64,000 nucleotides of DNA from Hymenobacter aranciens (lineage in GTDB: Bacteria > Bacteroidota > Bacteroidia > Cytophagales > Hymenobacteraceae), in NCBI RefSeq assembly GCF_030580865.1, contig NZ_JAUQSY010000016.1:62001-126000 (forward strand). Reading direction: 5' to 3'. Under the pieces are notes generated by a model, which was not told the DNA's origin, ran no database searches, and worked only from the letters and a program-made list of their open reading frames with translations. Shown in pieces: positions 16,258 to 25,006 of the stretch. The first letter of the stretch is position 1. Each line of letters opens with the position of its first letter. The position numbers and the translations under genes are program-made.

Positions 16258-17442
16258 TTATTTGCGGACGCCGAACTTGTAAATCGTCGTCGAATGGAAG
16301 TTCTCGCCGGGCCGCAGCACCGTGCTGGGGAACTTGGCCTGGTTGGGCGAATCGGGGAAGTGCTGGGTTTCCATGCAGAAGCCGTAGTGCTGGTTGTACA
16401 CCGTGCTGCCCTTGCCTTTCTGCTTGCCGTCGAGGAAGTTGCCGGAGTAGAACTGCAATCCCGGCTGGTCGGTGCTCACTTCAATGGTGCGGCCCGTGGT
16501 GGGCTCAAACACGGTGGCGGCCACGCGTAGGCCTGCGCCGTTCAGCACCCAGTTGTGGTCGTAGCCGCCGGGGGCCGCGCCGGGCACCTGCGCGATGCGC
16601 TCGCCGATGGCGTGCGGCGCGGTGAAGTCGAACGGCGTGCCTTTTACGTCTTTCAGTTCACCGGTCGGAATCAGCGTATTATCAACGGGCGTGAACTTGT
16701 CGGCATTCAGCGTCACAATGTGGCCCAGAATGTCCTTGGCTGTGCTGTGGGCCAGGTTGAAGTAACTGTGGTTGGTGAGGTTAACGACGGTTGGCTTGTC
16801 GGTAGTGGCCGTGTAATCGAGGCGCAGGGCATTGTCGTTGGTCAGCGTGTATACCACCGTGGTAGTGAGGTTGCCGGGGTAGCCTTCTTCGCCGTCCTTG
16901 CTCAGGTAGGTTAGCGTCAGCGTGGGGCCGTCGGCCGAGGTGCCGGGCGTGGCCTGCCACACGCGCTTGTCGAAGCCGCGCAGGCCGCCATGCAGCGAGT
17001 TGGGGCCGTTGTTCACCGGTACCTGGTAGGCTTTGCCGTCGAGCGTGAATTTGCCCTTGGCGATGCGGTTGCCGTAACGGCCAATCAGGGCACCGAAGTA
17101 GGGTGAATCTTTTTGATAATCAGTCAGATTGTCGTAACCCAATACCACGTCGCCCAACTGGCCGGCTTTGTCGGGCACCAGCAGGCTGGTCACGATGCCG
17201 CCGTAGTTGGTGATAGTGGCCTTCATCCCCGCTTTATTGGCGAGCGTGAACAGCTGCACCTCGGCGCCGTCGGTGGTTTTGCCAAACGAGGCGGCCGTGG
17301 GAGCTGCCGCTTGCGTCGAGTCGGCGGCCGTGGTGGTAGCCGTGGTTTCCTGCGTGGCGGTGGGCTTCGATTCGCAGCTGGCGAGCAGGAGCAGGCCGGT
17401 CAGGCTGCCGGCGCACAGGCGGAGGGTGGGAGTGAAGGGCAT
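16258..17442 (-). CDS. galM: Aldose 1-epimerase (galactose mutarotase), lipoprotein form
   Basis: A 394-residue enzyme that interconverts alpha and beta anomers of galactose and other aldoses. The N-terminus is a lipoprotein signal (LLLLASC, Cys about 24) followed by a Thr/Ala-rich linker, so it should be membrane-anchored outside the cytoplasm. Catalytic landmarks are GRYGNRIAKGKFTLDG, LTNHSYFNLA (acid His), GYDHNWVLNG and METQHFPDSPNQ (base Glu). It is co-oriented with the symporter and divergent from galK-galT across two LacI-type operators. A second, non-lipoprotein paralogue lies at 45611. Confidence 0.93.
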   Translation of the reverse strand: MPFTPTLRLCAGSLTGLLLLASCESKPTATQETTATTTAADSTQAAAPTAASFGKTTDGAEVQLFTLANKAGMKATITNYGGIVTSLLVPDKAGQLGDVVLGYDNLTDYQKDSPYFGALIGRYGNRIAKGKFTLDGKAYQVPVNNGPNSLHGGLRGFDKRVWQATPGTSADGPTLTLTYLSKDGEEGYPGNLTTTVVYTLTNDNALRLDYTATTDKPTVVNLTNHSYFNLAHSTAKDILGHIVTLNADKFTPVDNTLIPTGELKDVKGTPFDFTAPHAIGERIAQVPGAAPGGYDHNWVLNGAGLRVAATVFEPTTGRTIEVSTDQPGLQFYSGNFLDGKQKGKGSTVYNQHYGFCMETQHFPDSPNQAKFPSTVLRPGENFHSTTIYKFGVRK

Positions 17443-17572
17443 AGGTAAAGCGGGAGTGGGAAAAATGTCTTAAAAGGGTCAGAATACCGCCCAGTTAAGT
17501 GGAGTGATGGAAATAATACTGGTGCTACGACCACCAGTAGCGGCAATGCAGATGCGAAATAAGCGCTTTTAT

Positions 17573-17584
17573 GCAAACGATTGC
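17573..17584. promoter_or_regulatory. LacI-type operator (one mismatch), galM side
   Basis: GCAAACGATTGC differs by one base from the perfect palindrome found elsewhere in the locus. It lies 131 bases upstream of the galM start. Confidence 0.7.
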
Positions 17585-17726
17585 ACGTTTCATAAATTAA
17601 TTTGCCAGAAATATTTTGCGGCGGACAGACTCAGTGCGGCATTTTAAACCTGCTTATAAATCTTTTACGCATCAGCTCATTATCATTTGAAAATCGGTTA
17701 GGCGTAAACTTCCGCTGTGGGTTTGT

Positions 17727-17738
17727 GCAAACGTTTGC
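17727..17738. promoter_or_regulatory. LacI-type operator, galK side
   Basis: A perfect GCAAACGTTTGC palindrome, extended to 14 bases by flanking T and A, 95 bases upstream of galK. Centre-to-centre distance to the galM-side site is 154 bases. Confidence 0.85.
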
Positions 17739-17832
17739 ATCTTTGGTAAATTTATACCACTTTTAACCCCTGATTTCTCCGCTTTTCTTTTCAGCACGTA
17801 TTATTTCTCTTCCTCCTTTCCACCCTGTATCT

Positions 17833-19002
17833 ATGCTTGCTCTCGCTATTGCCGACGCATTTCAGCAGCGCTTTGGCTATTCGCCGCTTTTAGTGCGGGC
17901 CCCCGGCCGGGTCAACCTCATCGGTGAGCACACCGATTATAACAACGGGTTTGTGCTGCCCGCCGCTATCGACAAGGAAATTACGTTTGCTATTGGCCTC
18001 AATAAGAAAGATGTAATTCGCCTGTTTGCTTTTGATAATGACGAAGCCGTAGAAATTCCGGTGGGCGAAATCAAGCCTTCGCAGACGCAGTGGGCCAACT
18101 ACCTGCTGGGCGTGGCGGCGCAGTTTCGGGACGCCGGGGTAGTGGTACCGGGCTTCGACTGCGTGTTCGGCGGTACTATTCCGATGGGAGCGGGCCTGTC
18201 GTCATCGGCGGCCGTGGAGTGTGGGCTGGCTTTCGGCCTGAATGAGTTGTTGCAAACCAATTTCGACCGCATGAAGCTGGCCCGCATGGCCCAGAAAGCC
18301 GAGCACACCTACGCCGGCGTGCAGTGTGGGCTGATGGACCAGTTTGCCAGCCTGTTCGGCCGGCCCGGTCAGGTGGTGCGGCTGGATTGTCGCTCGACCG
18401 AATACACGTATTTCCCCTTCGATGTCAGCCACTATCACCTGGTACTGTGCAATTCGGGGGTGAAGCACGCGCTGGCCGACTCCGAATACAACACCCGCCG
18501 ACAGGAGTGCGAGCGCGGCGTGGCGCTGCTGCAGCGGCATTACCCGGCTGTGCAGAGCCTGCGCGATGCGACTGAGGAGCAGATTGAAGCGCATCGCGCC
18601 GAGCTGGGTGACGTGGTGTACCGCCGCTGCCTGTACGTGGTACAGGAAAATGCCCGGGTAGTAGCAGCTTGTGAGGCGCTGGCAGCTAATGATATGTCGG
18701 CTTTTGGTCAGTTGATGTACGGCAGTCACGCCGGTCTGCGCGACAACTACGAAGTGAGCTGCCCCGAGCTGGATAAACTGGTAGAAATTGCTCAAGGGCA
18801 GACTGGTGTGCTGGGCTCCCGCATGATGGGTGGCGGCTTTGGTGGCTGTACTATCAATCTGGTAGAGGCTGAGCATGTTGCTGCTTTCGTGGCCACTACC
18901 AGCGCCGCTTTTCTGAGCTTCTACCGCCGCGGCCTGGAAACTTACCAGACTAGTATTGTCGGCGGCGTCAGTGAGTTAGAGCCTGTCACGCAATCTGCTT
19001 AG
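17833..19002 (+). CDS. galK: Galactokinase
   Basis: A 389-residue GHMP-family kinase that phosphorylates alpha-D-galactose at C1 with ATP. The galactokinase signature GRVNLIGEHTDYNNGFVLPA is at about 26-45. The ATP-binding motif is GAGLSSSAAVECG. GSRMMGGGFGGCTINLV is the third GHMP motif. Length is normal. It is followed by galT after four bases and shares a control region with the divergent galM/symporter operon. Confidence 0.97.
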   Translation: MLALAIADAFQQRFGYSPLLVRAPGRVNLIGEHTDYNNGFVLPAAIDKEITFAIGLNKKDVIRLFAFDNDEAVEIPVGEIKPSQTQWANYLLGVAAQFRDAGVVVPGFDCVFGGTIPMGAGLSSSAAVECGLAFGLNELLQTNFDRMKLARMAQKAEHTYAGVQCGLMDQFASLFGRPGQVVRLDCRSTEYTYFPFDVSHYHLVLCNSGVKHALADSEYNTRRQECERGVALLQRHYPAVQSLRDATEEQIEAHRAELGDVVYRRCLYVVQENARVVAACEALAANDMSAFGQLMYGSHAGLRDNYEVSCPELDKLVEIAQGQTGVLGSRMMGGGFGGCTINLVEAEHVAAFVATTSAAFLSFYRRGLETYQTSIVGGVSELEPVTQSA

Positions 19003-19006
19003 TTAT

Positions 19007-20050
19007 ATGTTTGATACCGCGCAACATTCGCACCGCCGCCTCAACGCCCTCACCGGCGACTGGATTCTGGTATCGCCGCACCGGGCCCTGCGGCCCTGGC
19101 AGGGCCAGCAGGAGCCGCCCGAGGCCGAACAACGGCCGGAATACGACCCTACCTGTTACCTCTGCCCTGGTAACACCCGCGCCAACGGCTCGGTGAACCC
19201 GCAGTATGCGAGCACGTTCGTTTTCGACAACGACTTCGCCGCCCTGCAGCTCGACGTGCCTGCTGGCGGCCTGCACCGCGGCCTGCTCCAGGCCGAATCG
19301 GAAACCGGCTTGGCCCGCGTTATCTGCTTTTCGCCGCGCCACGATTTGACGTTGCCGGAGATGAGCGCGGCCGAAATCCGCAACGTGGTGGAGGTATGGA
19401 CCCGGGAATACCTCGAAATCGGGGCCCGTGAGGACATCAACTACGTGCAGATTTTCGAGAACAAAGGCCAGATAATGGGCTGCTCGAACCCGCATCCGCA
19501 CGGCCAGATTTGGGCCCAGGGCACGGTGCCGGTAGAGCCCGCCAAGGAAAGCGTGCAGCAGGCGTCTTACTGGAAAGAGCACGGTCGCAGCCTGTTGACT
19601 GACTACCTCGTCACCGAGCTGGAGGAGAAAACGAGGGTGGTGCTGGAAAACGAGCATTTCGTGGTGCTGGTCCCCTTCTGGGCCACCTGGCCTTTCGAGA
19701 CGCTGCTACTGCCGCGCCGCCACGTTACGTCTATCGAGCAGCTGACGGACGCGGAAAAGGATGCCTTTGCTGATGCGCTACGCCGCCTTACCATTCGCTA
19801 CGACAACCTGTTTCAACTCTCTTTCCCGTATTCGGCCGGCCTGCACCAGCGGCCTACCGATGGCGAGGAACACCTGGAATGGCACCTGCACATGCACTTC
19901 TATCCGCCGCTGCTCCGCTCGGCTACGGTGAAGAAATTCATGGTAGGCTACGAAATGCTGGCTAACCCGCAGCGCGACGTGACGCCGGAATGGGCGGCCG
20001 AGCGACTGCGGGCGCAGTCGGAGGAGCATTATAAAACGGCGGTGAAATAA
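19007..20050 (+). CDS. galT: Galactose-1-phosphate uridylyltransferase
   Basis: A 347-residue enzyme of the Leloir pathway that exchanges UMP between UDP-glucose and galactose-1-phosphate. GCSNPHPHGQIW carries the HPH active-site histidines, and CYLCPGNTRANG near residue 45 is the CxxC metal site. HLHMHFYPP occurs late. It is co-transcribed with galK. galE is not in the window. Confidence 0.97.
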   Translation: MFDTAQHSHRRLNALTGDWILVSPHRALRPWQGQQEPPEAEQRPEYDPTCYLCPGNTRANGSVNPQYASTFVFDNDFAALQLDVPAGGLHRGLLQAESETGLARVICFSPRHDLTLPEMSAAEIRNVVEVWTREYLEIGAREDINYVQIFENKGQIMGCSNPHPHGQIWAQGTVPVEPAKESVQQASYWKEHGRSLLTDYLVTELEEKTRVVLENEHFVVLVPFWATWPFETLLLPRRHVTSIEQLTDAEKDAFADALRRLTIRYDNLFQLSFPYSAGLHQRPTDGEEHLEWHLHMHFYPPLLRSATVKKFMVGYEMLANPQRDVTPEWAAERLRAQSEEHYKTAVK

Positions 20051-20143
20051 CTGTCTGTCATGCTGAACGCAGTGAAGCATCTTTTCACGCTGGAACGATT
20101 TGTTCTAACGTGAAAGGATGCTTCACTGCGTTCAGCATGGCAG
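20051..20143. repeat. Inverted repeat, CATGCTGAACGCAG family, between galT and GH43
   Basis: Arms 20051-20089 and 20109-20143 share CATGCTGAACGCAGTGAAGC in inverted orientation. The centre keeps only part of the common core (GGAACGATTTGTTCTAACG). It separates convergent genes and could act as a bidirectional transcript end. Confidence 0.85.
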
Positions 20144-20146
20144 TTT

Positions 20147-21196
20147 CTATTCCCCCGACGGCCGCGCCAGCGGCTGCCCGGGCGCTACCGGCTTTCCAAA
20201 GTTGGGCGTGCCATCGGGGTTCCAGGTGAAGGGCTGGGCGCGGGGCGAGCGGAAGCGGCCGCAGCCCTGGCCGGGCTCGTCATTGGCGTGGTAGAGAATC
20301 CAGTCCTGCTGACCATCCGGCGACTTGAAGAAGGAGTTGTGGCCGGGCGCGTACACTTTATTCGCCGCATCCTGCTGGAAAATCGGTTGCGGCGACTTCG
20401 TCCAGGAGCTGGCTTGTAGCAGGTCGCTGCTGGCGTCGGCCGTGAGCATACCCAGCGAGTAGAAGTCGGTCCAGCAGCCGCTGGCTGAGTAGATGAGGTA
20501 GAGCTTGTTGCCGTGGCGTAGCACTTCCGGGCCTTCGTTTACGTCCACGTGGGCGGGGTCCTGGGGGTTGTTGAGGTCGCCGTTTTTCTCCCAGCCAAAG
20601 GTGGGCGTCGATACGCGAACCCGTTCGCCTTCAATAGTCCAGGGATTCTTCATCTTGGCCAAGAAGATGTTCTGGCGGCCGTTCGCGTCGCCCTCCCAGC
20701 CCGACCACACGAAGTACAGCTGCTTCTGGTGCTCGAACACCGAGCCGTCGATTGCCCACTTGTTCGTCGGGTCTTTTATCTGGCCTTTGTCGGTCCAGGT
20801 GCCCTGCAGCGGGTCGGCCGAGCTGTTTTCCAGTACCCAGAGGCGGTGCGTCTGGTTGGTGCCCGCGTCGGCGGCGTAGTAGAGGTACCACTTGCCGTTG
20901 AGACGGTGCAACTCAGGCGCCCAGATTTCGCGGGAGTTGGGGCCGGTGGTGGGCGGCGTCCACACCACCTTGCTGGGCACGGTTTTCAACTGGCTCAGGG
21001 ACTTGGTTTTCCAGAGCGTGATGTTATTGCCGGTGGTGTGGGTGTAATAGTAATAGCCATCGTGGTAAATGCTCCACGGGTCGGCCCCGGCGGGCAGCAG
21101 CGGGTTGGTGAAGGTGGCGTCGGTTTTTGGCTGCGCGTAGCCCGGCGTGGTCAGCAGCGCGGCCAGCAGAAGCAGCAGGGAGGAAATACGTTTCAT
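20147..21196 (-). CDS. GH43 family glycosidase, Sec-exported
   Basis: A 349-residue five-bladed propeller glycoside hydrolase, probably an alpha-L-arabinofuranosidase or related exo-enzyme. The signal peptide is residues 1-21 (ending GYAQ). The three GH43 acidic residues are visible: base Asp39 (AGADPW), pKa-modulating Asp150 (WAIDGSVF) and acid Glu221 (VNEGPEVL). WAPELHRLNGKWYLYYA is the family blade-two motif. No accessory domain is present. It is the last gene of a four-gene minus-strand operon. It resembles the GH43 proteins at 22390, 29698 and 30873, so a local expansion is likely. The exact substrate is unknown. Confidence 0.88.
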   Translation of the reverse strand: MKRISSLLLLLAALLTTPGYAQPKTDATFTNPLLPAGADPWSIYHDGYYYYTHTTGNNITLWKTKSLSQLKTVPSKVVWTPPTTGPNSREIWAPELHRLNGKWYLYYAADAGTNQTHRLWVLENSSADPLQGTWTDKGQIKDPTNKWAIDGSVFEHQKQLYFVWSGWEGDANGRQNIFLAKMKNPWTIEGERVRVSTPTFGWEKNGDLNNPQDPAHVDVNEGPEVLRHGNKLYLIYSASGCWTDFYSLGMLTADASSDLLQASSWTKSPQPIFQQDAANKVYAPGHNSFFKSPDGQQDWILYHANDEPGQGCGRFRSPRAQPFTWNPDGTPNFGKPVAPGQPLARPSGE

Positions 21197-21217
21197 AGCT
21201 CAGAAAGACCAAAAGAA

Positions 21218-21243
21218 GTCCCCCGGCACGGCTGCCGGGGGAC
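21218..21243. other. Perfect intra-operon hairpin between GH5-like and GH43 genes
   Basis: GTCCCCCGGCA pairs perfectly with TGCCGGGGGAC around a CGGC loop. On the minus strand it follows the GH5-like stop codon and precedes the next gene; the downstream bases are only moderately T-rich. It may be an attenuator or an RNA-stabilising structure. Confidence 0.6.
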
Positions 21244-21251
21244 CAGAAAAT

Positions 21252-22346
21252 CTATTTCCCGTTCGTTTTGCGAATCAGGTCGGTTTCGTCCTGATGGTAG
21301 GGCGTGCCATCTTTGCGAAACACCTCGTGGAACCACTCGCCGGGCTCGCCGCCGTCGGCCAAGGGCACATCCCACTGATACTTCGTGTTGGTTTTGCCAT
21401 CCACCAGGCCCCAGTTGATGGCGCCGATGTTTTCCTTTTTCAGCAGCGGAAAGATGTTGACGAAGCGCGAGTTGCGCGGGCGGGCCATGTACTCGGTGCA
21501 AATCATGGGGCGGCCGTGGGTTTTCAGTAGCTCGATGACGCGCTGGTGGGCCTGCGTATCGTCGTAGTTGTGGTAGGTGATGATGTCAGAGTTCAGCGCT
21601 TGGTAGGTGTTCAGTTCGATAAAGCCCCAGTTCCACAAGCCCATGCTCAGGGGCTGGTCGGGGTTCACGGCGCGGGCCCAGGCGAAGGTGTTGCGCACCA
21701 GCGGCAACGAAGAATTATTCTTGCCACTGTTGCCGGGTTCGTTATATAAGTCCCAGAAAGCGATGCGCTTATCGTGGGCGAAGCTGGTCAGTACGTCGGT
21801 CACGTAGGGCTTCAATTTCACGAAGGTGGCCGAGTCGCGCGAGGCTGGGTCGCCGGGGTCCTGCACCCAGCCCGAGTTGTGAATGCCGGTTTTGGGCGCC
21901 GGCTGGGTGCCGATTTTCGCCTCCTTGTTCCAGCAGTCATCGAAGAACACGAAGATAGTCTGAATGTGGTGCTTGTCGGCAATGGCGAGATAATCGTTCA
22001 TGCGCTTCTTGAAGCCCGCCTGGTCCTGCTGCCAGGCCAAGCTGTGCAGAAATACGCGCATCGTATTGAAGCCGATGCCCTCGGCCCAGCCGAGCTCGCG
22101 GTCGATGGTGGTGGGGTCGAAGGTGCTGGCCTGCCACATTTCCAGCTGGTTGATGGCCGTGCTGGGGGTGAAGTTGGCCCCGCTCATCCACTTATGGGTC
22201 TTGTACCAGGAGTTAGCCTTCTCGGCCGACCAGCGCTGGCCGGCTACGGTAGCCGTGGCGTCGCCGCCCTTGGTTTTAATCTTGGTTTTCTGGGCAAACG
22301 TGCTGGTAGCGGCCAGCAGCAGCAGAGGAAGCAACAGCTTTTTCAT
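21252..22346 (-). CDS. GH5-like (clan GH-A) glycoside hydrolase
   Basis: A 364-residue exported retaining glycosidase. The signal peptide is about 1-19 (ending TFAQ). The rest is a single TIM barrel with GIGFNTMRVFLHSLAW, then WDLYNEPGNS containing the probable acid/base Glu203, and PMICTEYMARP with the probable nucleophile Glu285, the clan GH-A pattern. Relatives are often labelled cellulase-family or 1,4-beta-xylanase, but activity cannot be told from motifs. It sits between two GH43 genes of one operon under the LacI-type operator at 24670. Confidence 0.8.
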   Translation of the reverse strand: MKKLLLPLLLLAATSTFAQKTKIKTKGGDATATVAGQRWSAEKANSWYKTHKWMSGANFTPSTAINQLEMWQASTFDPTTIDRELGWAEGIGFNTMRVFLHSLAWQQDQAGFKKRMNDYLAIADKHHIQTIFVFFDDCWNKEAKIGTQPAPKTGIHNSGWVQDPGDPASRDSATFVKLKPYVTDVLTSFAHDKRIAFWDLYNEPGNSGKNNSSLPLVRNTFAWARAVNPDQPLSMGLWNWGFIELNTYQALNSDIITYHNYDDTQAHQRVIELLKTHGRPMICTEYMARPRNSRFVNIFPLLKKENIGAINWGLVDGKTNTKYQWDVPLADGGEPGEWFHEVFRKDGTPYHQDETDLIRKTNGK

Positions 22347-22389
22347 GCGAGCAAAATAGTTGTAAAAAAAGAATGACTTAGTAAAAAGG

Positions 22390-23418
22390 CTACTCGCCCG
22401 AGGGCCGGGCCTGCGGTGCCGTCAGCGTCACCGGCGCGCCGAAATTGGGCGTGCCGTCGGCGTTCCAGCCGAACTTCTGCATGCGCGAGCTGCGGCCTTC
22501 GCACTTGCCGTCGGCCGCTGCTTTGGCGTGGTACACCAGCCAGTCCTCGCGCCCGTCGGGCGACTTCGTGAAGCTGTTGTGGTCCGGACCCCACACGCCA
22601 TTCGCCGCGGAGGAATGGAACACCGGCTGCGCCGCCTTGGTCCACGACTCGGGTTTCAGCAAGTTGCTACTGGCCTGGGCCGTGAGCATACCCAGCGCAT
22701 AATTGTCATCCCAGCAGGCACTGGCCGAGTACACAATAAACAGCTGGCCTTGCCTGCCAGGCAAAAACTCCGGCCCTTCCAGAATCTGACGCCCGCCGCC
22801 TTTTTCCCAAGCGTAGGTGGGCGTGGCAATCGTAGCTTCCTTACTGGCGTCCAATGTCCACGGGGTTTTCATCGGCGCAATGGCCAGCGTGCTCTGCGGC
22901 CCGATGTAGGCCGAATACACGAAGTAGCGCTGGCCGCCGTGCTCGAATACCGTCCCATCGAGGCCAGAGTATTTGGTGTTCACTTTGCCCTTGTCGACCC
23001 AGGTGCCAGTGGTGGGGTCTGGGCTGGCATTCTCCAGCACAAACACGTAGCGGTGAGCGTCATCGACCGCCGCTTTGTCGCTGGCCGTGTAGTAGATATA
23101 CCACTTGCCATCCAAGAAATGCAGCTCCGGCGCCCAGATTTGGGTTGAGTTGGGGCCGGTGGCGGGGGGCGTCCACACCACGACAGGTTTGGTGCTGGCC
23201 ACCTCACTTAGCTTCCTTGATTTCCAAAGCTGGAGGTTGTTGCCAGTGGTATTGGTGTAGTAGTAATAGCCGCCCTGGCTAATTACCCACGGGTCGGGGC
23301 CGTTGGTTTGTAGCGGGTTACTGAATGTGCGGGGCGGCTGTTGCGCCTGTGCGACATCTCCCGGGCCTGCTCCGAGGACCATAATCAACAGAACGAGCCG
23401 GGAAACTGAATAGGTCAT
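22390..23418 (-). CDS. GH43 family glycosidase, Sec-exported
   Basis: A 342-residue GH43 enzyme numbered from the ATG at 23418; a start seven codons upstream is possible. The signal peptide runs to about 26 (DVAQAQ). Catalytic candidates are base Asp42 (NGPDPW), Asp154 (SGLDGTVF) and acid Glu214 (ILEGPEFL). IWAPELHFLDGKWYIYYT is the conserved blade motif. It is closely similar in layout to the 20147 protein. It lies 27 bases after the Tat-type GH43 and is part of the same transcript. Confidence 0.88.
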   Translation of the reverse strand: MTYSVSRLVLLIMVLGAGPGDVAQAQQPPRTFSNPLQTNGPDPWVISQGGYYYYTNTTGNNLQLWKSRKLSEVASTKPVVVWTPPATGPNSTQIWAPELHFLDGKWYIYYTASDKAAVDDAHRYVFVLENASPDPTTGTWVDKGKVNTKYSGLDGTVFEHGGQRYFVYSAYIGPQSTLAIAPMKTPWTLDASKEATIATPTYAWEKGGGRQILEGPEFLPGRQGQLFIVYSASACWDDNYALGMLTAQASSNLLKPESWTKAAQPVFHSSAANGVWGPDHNSFTKSPDGREDWLVYHAKAAADGKCEGRSSRMQKFGWNADGTPNFGAPVTLTAPQARPSGE

Positions 23419-23445
23419 GGATGTAGAGACAGAGGGCAATGACTG

Positions 23446-24513
23446 CTAAGCTGGTATTGGCTGTGGCGTGTAAGTCGGGCCCTGGCAGCGCGGCCCCTGC
23501 TTGGTCCAGTTCAGCTTATCGATGCACAGCTGGCGCTCGGTCATTTCCTTGTTCCAGGCGTGGTACACGAGGTATTCGGTTTTGCCGTCGGGGCCCATGA
23601 TGTGGGAGTGGTGGCCTGGCCCGCGCACCTTGCCTGCCACTGAGTGCAGCACCCGCGCCCCGGCATCGGAGCCGGAGTCGGCGTAGGGGCCCATGATGTG
23701 GTCGGCCACGCAGTAATCCACGCCGTAACGGTCGGTCAGGAAGTTGGCGCCGCTGAAGAAGCAGTAGTATTTGCCCTCGTGGCGGCGCACGAACGGCCCT
23801 TCCATGGTGTGCCACTGCGGGAAAGTGCGGTTGCCGTAGAGCGGCATCAGACGGTTGGCTTCGAAGAGCGTCCACTTGTGGCGGGCGCGCAGCACGGTAC
23901 GGCTTTCGTTGGCCAGCTGCGTCATGCTCACGAGGCGGTCAATCACCAGGCCGGTGCCGGGGTAGTAGCCGTCGTCGGTGTCGGTGAAATCGCGGGCGTA
24001 GAGCAGGTACCACTGGCCGTCAGTGTCTTTAAAAGCATGCGCGTCAATGGTAAACTGACTGCCGGGCACGGGCAGCGCGGCCACTTCGGTGTAGGGGCCT
24101 TCGGGCTTGGTACTGGTGGCCACGTGCAGCTGGTGGCCCACTTCGGCCGCAATGGCACCACCGCCCCGCGAGTAATACATATAAAAGGTGCCCTCGTGCT
24201 CCACCACTTCGGGCGCCCAGAAGTCGGCTTTTTCGGTGCCGGCCGGGGGCGTGAGGGCGCCGCCCAGCGGCTTCCAGTTCACCAGGTCGTCGGAGCTCAT
24301 CAGGGCGAAGATGCGGCCGTCGGGCATGCGGCCCTGGCCGGTGGTGGCGAAGGCGTAATACTTCTTATTGTGCCGCAGCACGAACGGGTCGGGGAAGTTT
24401 TGGGCTACCACCGGGTTGGTGTAGCTGCGGGCGGCGGCAAAGGTGCTGGGCGGCACGGCCAGCAGGGCCAGGCCAGTGAGACTACCCTTAATAAATTCGC
24501 GACGAGAGCTCAT
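23446..24513 (-). CDS. GH43 family glycosidase with Tat-like signal
   Basis: A 355-residue GH43 hydrolase. The start was set at 24513 because the protein then opens with SSRREFIKGSLTGLALLAVP, a twin-arginine signal followed by a hydrophobic core, unlike the Sec signals of its neighbours. Catalytic candidates are Asp42 (NFPDPF), Asp157 (FTIDAHAF) and Glu238 (TMEGPFV). The sequence FWAPEVVEHEGTFYMYYSR is typical of GH43. It is the first gene of the minus-strand operon controlled by the operator at 24670. The Tat route would mean folding before export. Confidence 0.87.
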   Translation of the reverse strand: MSSRREFIKGSLTGLALLAVPPSTFAAARSYTNPVVAQNFPDPFVLRHNKKYYAFATTGQGRMPDGRIFALMSSDDLVNWKPLGGALTPPAGTEKADFWAPEVVEHEGTFYMYYSRGGGAIAAEVGHQLHVATSTKPEGPYTEVAALPVPGSQFTIDAHAFKDTDGQWYLLYARDFTDTDDGYYPGTGLVIDRLVSMTQLANESRTVLRARHKWTLFEANRLMPLYGNRTFPQWHTMEGPFVRRHEGKYYCFFSGANFLTDRYGVDYCVADHIMGPYADSGSDAGARVLHSVAGKVRGPGHHSHIMGPDGKTEYLVYHAWNKEMTERQLCIDKLNWTKQGPRCQGPTYTPQPIPA

Positions 24514-24669
24514 AAAAGAGGAAAAAGGAAGTGACAAAGTGAGGCTGCACCAATCGGAACAGGCCGGCCCGGCAGGCAACCCGGTGCGCCAGGGCTGCGG
24601 AGGAGTGTGGCAAAAAGCCCGGGGCCATCCGACCGGAATGCTCAAAGATGGGAACAAGTCGGGAAAAAC

Positions 24670-24681
24670 GCAAACGTTTGC
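24670..24681. promoter_or_regulatory. LacI-type operator, GH43 four-gene operon
   Basis: A perfect GCAAACGTTTGC palindrome 157 bases upstream of the start at 24513. Its inner CAA supplies the minus-strand -33 TTG. Confidence 0.85.
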
Positions 24682-24883
24682 ACTTGCAGCAGTCGGCCCG
24701 CTGGTCATCGGCTGCCCGCAAAGTGCATGACGGGCGCTGGATTAAGTAGTCGGCTGTAGCCTTGAGGATAAATAATGGCTAACGGACAGTTGCCACGCAA
24801 CACTAGTCTAAATGGTGACTTGCCGCAGCCAGTAGACGGGTCACAAATACGTCACCGGTTGGCGTATTTAGCTGCGTGATGAC

Positions 24884-24895
24884 GCAAACGTTTGC
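24884..24895. promoter_or_regulatory. LacI-type operator, GH43-ricin gene at 25007
   Basis: A perfect GCAAACGTTTGC palindrome. Its TTG at 24892-24894 is the -33 box for TACTTTAG at 24914-24921. The sequence AAAAGTGCTTACTT just downstream recurs at the susC promoter. Confidence 0.88.
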
Positions 24896-25006
24896 ATGAA
24901 GCGAAAAAGTGCTTACTTTAGCGGCCGGAAATCATCGTTCGCATTCCGCCGGCGAGCTAAGTTTAAGCCTTAATCATCTATTCCTCAACCAAAATTCCCA
25001 TTCAAC

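Larger units (their letters stand above)
17443..17832. other. Divergent control region galM / galK
   Basis: This 390-base gap contains two LacI-type operators (17573 and 17727) and promoter-like sequences facing both ways. A minus-strand TATTTCGC (17554-17561) lies 11 bases from the first operator, the same spacing as at the susC promoter. A plus-strand CACTTTTA (17758-17765) lies 20 bases after the TTG within the second operator. No open reading frame of note was seen. Confidence 0.6.
24514..25006. other. Divergent control region of two GH43 operons
   Basis: This 493-base gap holds two perfect LacI-type operators at 24670 and 24884, 214 bases apart. On the minus strand CATCTTTG (24643-24650) lies 20 bases from the TTG inside the first operator. 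On the plus strand TACTTTAG (24914-24921) lies 19 bases from the TTG inside the second. Both promoters therefore have -33 elements buried in the operator. No gene was seen. Confidence 0.75.
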
